From: Villigracilis sp024434165
Lineage (GTDB): Bacteria > Chloroflexota > Anaerolineae > Anaerolineales > Villigracilaceae
Assembly (NCBI GenBank): GCA_030263665.1
Contig: SZPK01000005.1
Location: 62,001 to 126,000, forward strand
DNA: 64,000 nt
Direction of reading: 5' to 3'
A model generated the notes under the pieces. It searched no databases and was not told the origin of the DNA. It saw only the letters and a program-made list of their open reading frames with translations. Below are positions 59,664 to 64,000 of this stretch, piece after piece. How positions within the stretch are numbered: the stretch's first letter is position 1; every line of letters begins with the position of its first letter. The position numbers and the translations under genes were made by a program.

Positions 59664-60632
59664 ATGGTGGATGTCAGATCGTTTGGCGAGAAAGTGATCG
59701 GTAGTCTTGAGAAGGTGATCGTGGGGAAGAGGCAGTCGGTGGAACTGGTGGTCATCGGGCTGCTGTGTCAGGGACATGTTTTGATCGAGGATGTGCCGGG
59801 GGTGGGGAAGACCATGCTTGCGCGCAGCCTGGCGCGCTCGATGGATGCCGTGTTCAACCGCATCCAATTTACCCCGGATATGCTCCCAAGCGATGTGACG
59901 GGCGTTTCCATCTATAACCAGCAGGCAAACAAGTTCGAATTCCGCCCCGGTCCGATCGTCGGACAGGTCATTCTCGCGGATGAGATCAACCGCGCAACGC
60001 CGAAGACGCAGGCGGCGTTGTTGGAAGCGATGGAGGAGCGCCAGGTGACGGTGGACGGCGTTACGCATTCCCTGCCCAAGCCGTTTATCGTCCTTGCCAC
60101 TCAAAACCCCATCGAGTACGAAGGCACGTTCCCCCTGCCCGAGGCGCAGCTGGACCGGTTCCTTCTGCGGCTGAGGCTTGGATACCCCAGCATTCCCGAC
60201 GAGATCCGCATCATGGATGACCAGCAGATTCAGCACCCCATTGAGGCGCTGTCGCCCGTCGTGGCAGCGGCGGAGGTCCTTGAAGCCATCGAGATGGTGA
60301 AACGCGTCTACGTGTCGCCCGCGGTCAAACGCTATATTGTGGAGCTCGGTGTCCGAACGCGGCAAAGCCAGGATGTCTATCTGGGCGCCAGCCCGCGCGG
60401 AAGCCTCTCGCTTGCCCGTGCGGGTCAGGCGCGCGCCGCCCTGCAGGGACGCGATCACGTCCTGCCGGACGACATCAAGGCTCTGGCGGTTGCTGTGTTG
60501 GCGCATCGTCTCATCGTCAGCCCGGCGGCGCGGCTGCGCGATCTCAGTTCGGATCGCATCATGCAGGAGATCGTCCTCTCCACACCGGCGCCGGGCGGCT
60601 CGTTTACCGCCGAAACCGCAAGGGTGAATTAA
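59664..60632 (+). CDS. MoxR-type AAA+ ATPase
   Basis: 322 residues. Walker A is GVGKTMLARSL, Walker B VILADEINRA, and sensor residues follow in LATQNPIEYEGTFPLPEAQL. DRFLLRLRLGYPS and the C-terminal lid with ASPRGSLSLARAGQARA are family marks. MoxR ATPases act as chaperones that load cofactors or remodel partner proteins, usually with a DUF58 and a von Willebrand protein. The next gene is DUF58, two bases away. The frame runs upstream through the tRNA; the ATG at 59664 is behind AAGGATT. Confidence 0.93.
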   Translation: MVDVRSFGEKVIGSLEKVIVGKRQSVELVVIGLLCQGHVLIEDVPGVGKTMLARSLARSMDAVFNRIQFTPDMLPSDVTGVSIYNQQANKFEFRPGPIVGQVILADEINRATPKTQAALLEAMEERQVTVDGVTHSLPKPFIVLATQNPIEYEGTFPLPEAQLDRFLLRLRLGYPSIPDEIRIMDDQQIQHPIEALSPVVAAAEVLEAIEMVKRVYVSPAVKRYIVELGVRTRQSQDVYLGASPRGSLSLARAGQARAALQGRDHVLPDDIKALAVAVLAHRLIVSPAARLRDLSSDRIMQEIVLSTPAPGGSFTAETARVN

Positions 60633-60634
60633 TC

Positions 60635-61954
60635 ATGAAAGCAGGGCGAATTCTGGTCGCCTTGATGCTGGTCGTTGGGCTGGTTGGCGTTTTCGTCAAC
60701 GGCGCGCCGCTTTACTCCCGCTTCCTTTTCCTGGGGCTTTTGCTGCTCGTCACCGCCTGGGCGTGGACGCGCTGGGCGGCATTGGGCTTGCATTTGGAAC
60801 GGAGTTCGCGCGAACTGCGCGCCAATGTGGGGGATGTCTTCGAGGAAAATTACAAGATTCAAAACCGAGGCATCCTGCCTGTGCCGTGGATCGAGGTTGC
60901 CAACCAGACCAGCCTGCCGTTTGCGGCTGGTTCGCGTTTGCTCACGCTGATGATGGGACGCCAGCGCAGGTCGTATACCGCCCGCACCTGGCTGACGCGC
61001 CGCGGCAGCTTTCAACTGGGACCCACGCGACTCTCCACGGGCGACCCGTTTGGCTTGTTTACTGCGGGCAGGGTTTTCCCGCCTCACGAAACGCTCATTG
61101 TCTTCCCGATGATTCATGAAATTCAAAAGTTCGCTTCGCCTCCGGGGCTGCTGCCCGGCGGCCAGGTCATTCGCAGAAAATCACAGGATATTACCCCGCA
61201 CGCGGCGGGCGTCCGTGAGTATGTGCACGGCGATGCAATGAAGCGCATTCACTGGCCCACCAGCATCCGGCGCGGACGCCTGATGGTCAAGGAGTTCGAG
61301 CAGGACCCGCAGGCGGAAATTTGGATTTACCTCGACTGTCAGAAGATCGTCCATTTTCAAAACCCGCACCGGGAAGAAGACGTGCCTCTGCACACCATGC
61401 TTTTCACGAAGCGCCCGAAAATAAACCTGCCGCCCTCCACCCTTGAATATTCGGTGAGCGCCGCCGCCTCGCTTGCGCATTATTTCATCGGGCAGAGACG
61501 CGCCATCGGCTATGCCAGCGCCGGGCAAACCTTCACCGAACTCCCGGCGGAACGCAGTGAAAGGCAGGAGGAAAAGATTCTCGAAACCCTCGCGTTTGTG
61601 GAAGCCAATGGGAGCATGTCCATTGCCGCACTGGTGGCGGCGCAGGCTTCCCAGCTTCCGCAGCGGTCGAGCATCATTTTGATCACACCGACTGTGCTCC
61701 CCGACCTTTTGCAGGCGGTGGACGACCTGCTCATGCGGTATCTATCGCCCATGGTCGTTTTGCTGGATGCGCAAACCTTCGGCGGACCCACAGGCACGGA
61801 TGCGCTCGTCAATTCCCTGCGCGAACGGCGTGTGCCCGTCAGCGTCATTGCCTGCGGCGATGACCTCTCGCAGGCGTTATCGGCTGTCTCATCGGCTTAC
61901 ACTACACAGGATTACCGCGCATGGCAAACACCGGCATACTCACCATTGACCTGA
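60635..61954 (+). CDS. DUF58 domain protein
   Basis: 439 residues. Two hydrophobic segments at the N-terminus (about 6-45) anchor it to the membrane; a beta-rich domain follows. The DUF58 signature GVREYVHGDAMKRIHWPTS is at about 192-210, and a vWA-like region follows (EIWIYLDCQ). It is the usual MoxR partner and probably works with it on an unknown client. Its 3' end overlaps the metallohydrolase by 34 bases. Confidence 0.9.
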   Translation: MKAGRILVALMLVVGLVGVFVNGAPLYSRFLFLGLLLLVTAWAWTRWAALGLHLERSSRELRANVGDVFEENYKIQNRGILPVPWIEVANQTSLPFAAGSRLLTLMMGRQRRSYTARTWLTRRGSFQLGPTRLSTGDPFGLFTAGRVFPPHETLIVFPMIHEIQKFASPPGLLPGGQVIRRKSQDITPHAAGVREYVHGDAMKRIHWPTSIRRGRLMVKEFEQDPQAEIWIYLDCQKIVHFQNPHREEDVPLHTMLFTKRPKINLPPSTLEYSVSAAASLAHYFIGQRRAIGYASAGQTFTELPAERSERQEEKILETLAFVEANGSMSIAALVAAQASQLPQRSSIILITPTVLPDLLQAVDDLLMRYLSPMVVLLDAQTFGGPTGTDALVNSLRERRVPVSVIACGDDLSQALSAVSSAYTTQDYRAWQTPAYSPLT

Positions 61955-62823
61955 ATTTTCAAAACAAGACGCAAGCCATCGCTTCGTATTTGATTCGACA
62001 CGACGACGGAGCGATCCTGGTCGAAAGCGGACCCGCTTCGACTCTTCCCGCGCTCGAAGCTGCTCTTGCAAAAGAAGGCTTGTCTCCCCGGCACATTACC
62101 CACGTCCTGCTCACGCACATTCACCTGGACCACGCCGGCGCGGCGGGATGGCTCTCGCGGCAGGGTGCGGAAATTTACGTCCACCCCAACGGAGCGCCCC
62201 ACCTTTTGAACCCCGAAAAACTGATCGCCAGCGCCGCGCGCATTTACGGCGATAGAATGGATACGCTCTGGGGCGGGGTGCTGCCTGTGGTGCAGAGTCA
62301 ACTCAAAGTCCCGAACGATGCGGAGGAGATCGTCATCGGCAGACTGCGCTTCCTGCCTGTCAATACGCCCGGTCATGCCGAACATCATTTCGCCTATCTC
62401 TTTGAAGACGTTTGCTTTTCGGGCGATGTGGGCGGGGTGCGGATTCCGGGATATGCCTACCTGCGCGCACCGATGCCGCCGCCGGAACTGCATTTCGGAC
62501 GCTGGCGCGAAAGCCTGGCGCGGCTGCGTTCGCTGAAATTTGCCCGCATTGCGCCGACCCACTTTGGAGTTTTCGACGACCCGGCGTGGCAGATTGACGA
62601 ATTGGATAAAACGCTCGCCGCCACCGAAAAATGGCTGGAAGGCGTGATGGCGTCCGGCCCGTCCATCGAGGAACTGCGCGGGCATTTCACCGATTGGATG
62701 AACAACGAAGCGAAGGAAAAAGGCTTGAGCGAGGATGTGCTGCGCGCTTATTCGCTTTCGAACCCGGTTGGGATGAGCGCCGACGGGTTGATGCGCTATT
62801 GGAAGAAGTTTAGAAGCGGGTAG
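61921..62823 (+). CDS. Metallo-beta-lactamase-fold hydrolase
   Basis: 300 residues. The metal motif HIHLDHAG sits near residue 62, later ligands in PGHAEHHFAYLFED and CFSGDVGG, and the last in RIAPTHFGVFDD. The family includes hydrolases of thioesters, phosphodiesters and lactones; the substrate is unknown. The overlap with DUF58 suggests translation coupling rather than a shared function. Confidence 0.88.
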   Translation: MANTGILTIDLNFQNKTQAIASYLIRHDDGAILVESGPASTLPALEAALAKEGLSPRHITHVLLTHIHLDHAGAAGWLSRQGAEIYVHPNGAPHLLNPEKLIASAARIYGDRMDTLWGGVLPVVQSQLKVPNDAEEIVIGRLRFLPVNTPGHAEHHFAYLFEDVCFSGDVGGVRIPGYAYLRAPMPPPELHFGRWRESLARLRSLKFARIAPTHFGVFDDPAWQIDELDKTLAATEKWLEGVMASGPSIEELRGHFTDWMNNEAKEKGLSEDVLRAYSLSNPVGMSADGLMRYWKKFRSG

Positions 62824-62824
62824 G

Positions 62825-63005
62825 TGTACCGCAAAATTTATTTTGCCTGCCTCCCGCAAAATTCTCTACCGTACATAACAACGCTCGCGCCGCCGTCTCG
62901 GCGGCGATTTCCGGGGGCATCTTGCACCCAGGACAGCGCAAGGAGTAATTTCGGATTTTGCTCTTATTTGTACGGTAGAGAAGCGCAAGATAAATCTTGC
63001 AGTAC
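62825..63005. mobile_element. MITE-like element with imperfect terminal inverted repeats
   Basis: The ends are 21-base inverted repeats with three differences: 62825-62845 against 62985-63005. Inside them a perfect 12-bp pair, CTCTACCGTACA (62864-62875) and its complement (62969-62980), extends the stem; a central hairpin CGCCGCCG/CGGCGGCG lies at 62888-62906. No transposase is encoded and no target duplication is obvious. It fills most of the 276-base gap between the hydrolase and argF. Confidence 0.6.
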
Positions 63006-63099
63006 TGCTGGATAAAGTAATTTGTCATGTGAAAGGTGTGATGCTTGAAACCTGCCAAAACAGGTCAAAGCGAATATACTCTCAATTCAAGGAGCGAAT

Positions 63100-64000
63100 A
63101 TGAAGGACTTTCTTGCCATCTCCGATTATTCTTCGGAGGAAATTCAGGACCTGCTCGACCTCGCGGTCAAACTTAAAAAGCAATACTTCAAAAGCGGGAA
63201 CAAGCCGATCTTCAAAGGCAAGGTGCTGGGGATGATCTTCCAAAAACCCAGCCTGCGCACCCGCGTTTCGTTCGATATGGCGATGCGGCACTGCGGCGGC
63301 GACGCGCTTTATCTTTCCCCCAATGAGATCGGTTTGGGCAAGCGCGAATCCATTGCGGATGTGGCGCGCGTGATGTCGGGCTACGTTCAGGCGTTGATGG
63401 CGCGCGTGTTCGACCACGAGCATGTGCTGGAACTGGCGCGCTGGGCGGAGGTCCCTGTGATCAACGGCTTGAGTGATTACAACCATCCCTGCCAGGGCAT
63501 GGCAGACGCGCTGACCATTGTCGAGAAGTTCGGCGCGAAATCGAAGGGCTTGAACGTGGCGTATGTGGGCGACGGCAACAACGTGGCGGTCTCGCTGATG
63601 CACGTCTCTGCGCAGCTTGGCTGGAACTTTACGATTGCCAGCCCCGAAGGGTACGACATTACCCCGAAGGCAGTGGAGATCGGGCGAAAGATCGCCGAAA
63701 AGACCAAAAGCAAATTGACCTTCCTGCGCGACCCGCACGAAGCCGTGAAGAATGCGCATGTGATTTATACCGATACCTGGACCAGCATGGGGCAGGAGGA
63801 GGAAGCCGCGAAGCGCGAGAAGGTCTTTCCGCCGTATCAGGTCAACGCACAACTCGTCCGCGAGGCGGATAAGGACGTGATTGTGATGCACTGCCTCCCG
63901 GCGCACCGCAACCACGAATTGACCGACGAAGTGGCGGATGGTCCGCATTCGGTCATCTTCCAGCAGGCGCACAACCGCCTGCACGCGCAGAAGGCGATTT
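63100..64000 (+). CDS. argF: Ornithine carbamoyltransferase (start; cut by window edge)
   Basis: 300 residues are visible to the right edge. The carbamoyl-phosphate motif is KPSLRTRVSFD (with Leu in the usual STRTR), followed by HPCQGMAD (the HPCQ signature of ornithine enzymes), a VGDGNNVAVSL nucleotide-like loop and HCLPAHR. It makes citrulline from ornithine and carbamoyl phosphate in arginine synthesis, or runs in reverse for arginine breakdown. The ATG at 63100 follows AAGGAG. The C-terminal end lies outside the window. Confidence 0.95.
   Translation, partial: MKDFLAISDYSSEEIQDLLDLAVKLKKQYFKSGNKPIFKGKVLGMIFQKPSLRTRVSFDMAMRHCGGDALYLSPNEIGLGKRESIADVARVMSGYVQALMARVFDHEHVLELARWAEVPVINGLSDYNHPCQGMADALTIVEKFGAKSKGLNVAYVGDGNNVAVSLMHVSAQLGWNFTIASPEGYDITPKAVEIGRKIAEKTKSKLTFLRDPHEAVKNAHVIYTDTWTSMGQEEEAAKREKVFPPYQVNAQLVREADKDVIVMHCLPAHRNHELTDEVADGPHSVIFQQAHNRLHAQKAI

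Overview
The window is a 64 kb piece of a bacterial chromosome, with a 54-base run of N at 59318-59371 that marks a scaffold join inside a tandem repeat. Gene content points to the phylum Chloroflexota, probably class Anaerolineae: a fused transaldolase/glucose-6-phosphate isomerase, a Tad secretion remnant, tungsten aldehyde:ferredoxin oxidoreductases, several PAS/GGDEF and PAS/GAF sensors, and short-period intergenic repeats. The lineage is inferred from gene content; no rRNA is present to confirm it.

Region 1 (1-14.1 kb), housekeeping and central carbon: end of a TadC-like gene, comF, hpf, an Lgt-family membrane protein with a TlpA-type thioredoxin, a DUF429 protein, then a pentose-phosphate operon (tkt, a VOC protein, rpiB, a four-helix-bundle gene wrapped in octamer repeats, tal-pgi, a pterin dehydratase). 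A GH36 alpha-galactosidase and a PAS-GGDEF sensor run on the other strand.

Region 2 (14.2-36.4 kb), amine and amino-acid catabolism: two Lrp/AsnC regulators, five class III aminotransferases (one close to E. coli putrescine aminotransferase), a CoA-acylating semialdehyde dehydrogenase, a complete PotABCD polyamine importer, a saccharopine-dehydrogenase-like enzyme, a sodium:solute symporter and two aldehyde:ferredoxin oxidoreductases. The likely logic is import of polyamines or amino acids, deamination to aldehydes, and aldehyde oxidation by NAD- or ferredoxin-linked enzymes. A VapBC pair and a pair of small conserved proteins are embedded here. Several gaps hold hairpins built from 7- or 8-base units that start at the stop codon of the preceding gene.

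Region 3 (36.5-41.8 kb), mixed: a PAS-GAF histidine kinase, tRNA-Thr(CGT), a retaining glycosyltransferase, a NYN-LOTUS protein and a lipoprotein. The last two have a TATAAT box six bases before the ATG, the signature of leaderless mRNAs.

Region 4 (42-59.1 kb), exopolysaccharide locus: a membrane protein with a degenerate GGDEF-like domain, an undecaprenyl-phosphate sugar transferase, a Wzz-like protein fused to a second degenerate GGDEF-like domain, a BcsB-like protein beside a GT2 synthase, a polysaccharide deacetylase, an ATP-grasp protein, and on the minus strand an operon of three GT4 enzymes, a Wzx flippase and a Wzy/O-antigen ligase-like protein. A DUF4832 protein closes it.

Region 5 (59.1-64 kb): tandem copies of the 3' end of tRNA-Arg(TCG) next to the intact tRNA, then MoxR-DUF58-metallohydrolase genes, a 181-bp MITE-like inverted-repeat element, and the start of ornithine carbamoyltransferase.

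The most unusual signals are the octamer arrays around the four-helix-bundle gene with related units elsewhere, the Wzz/GGDEF-like fusion, the tRNA-Arg 3'-end array, and the Lgt-family protein that seems to lack the known catalytic residues.
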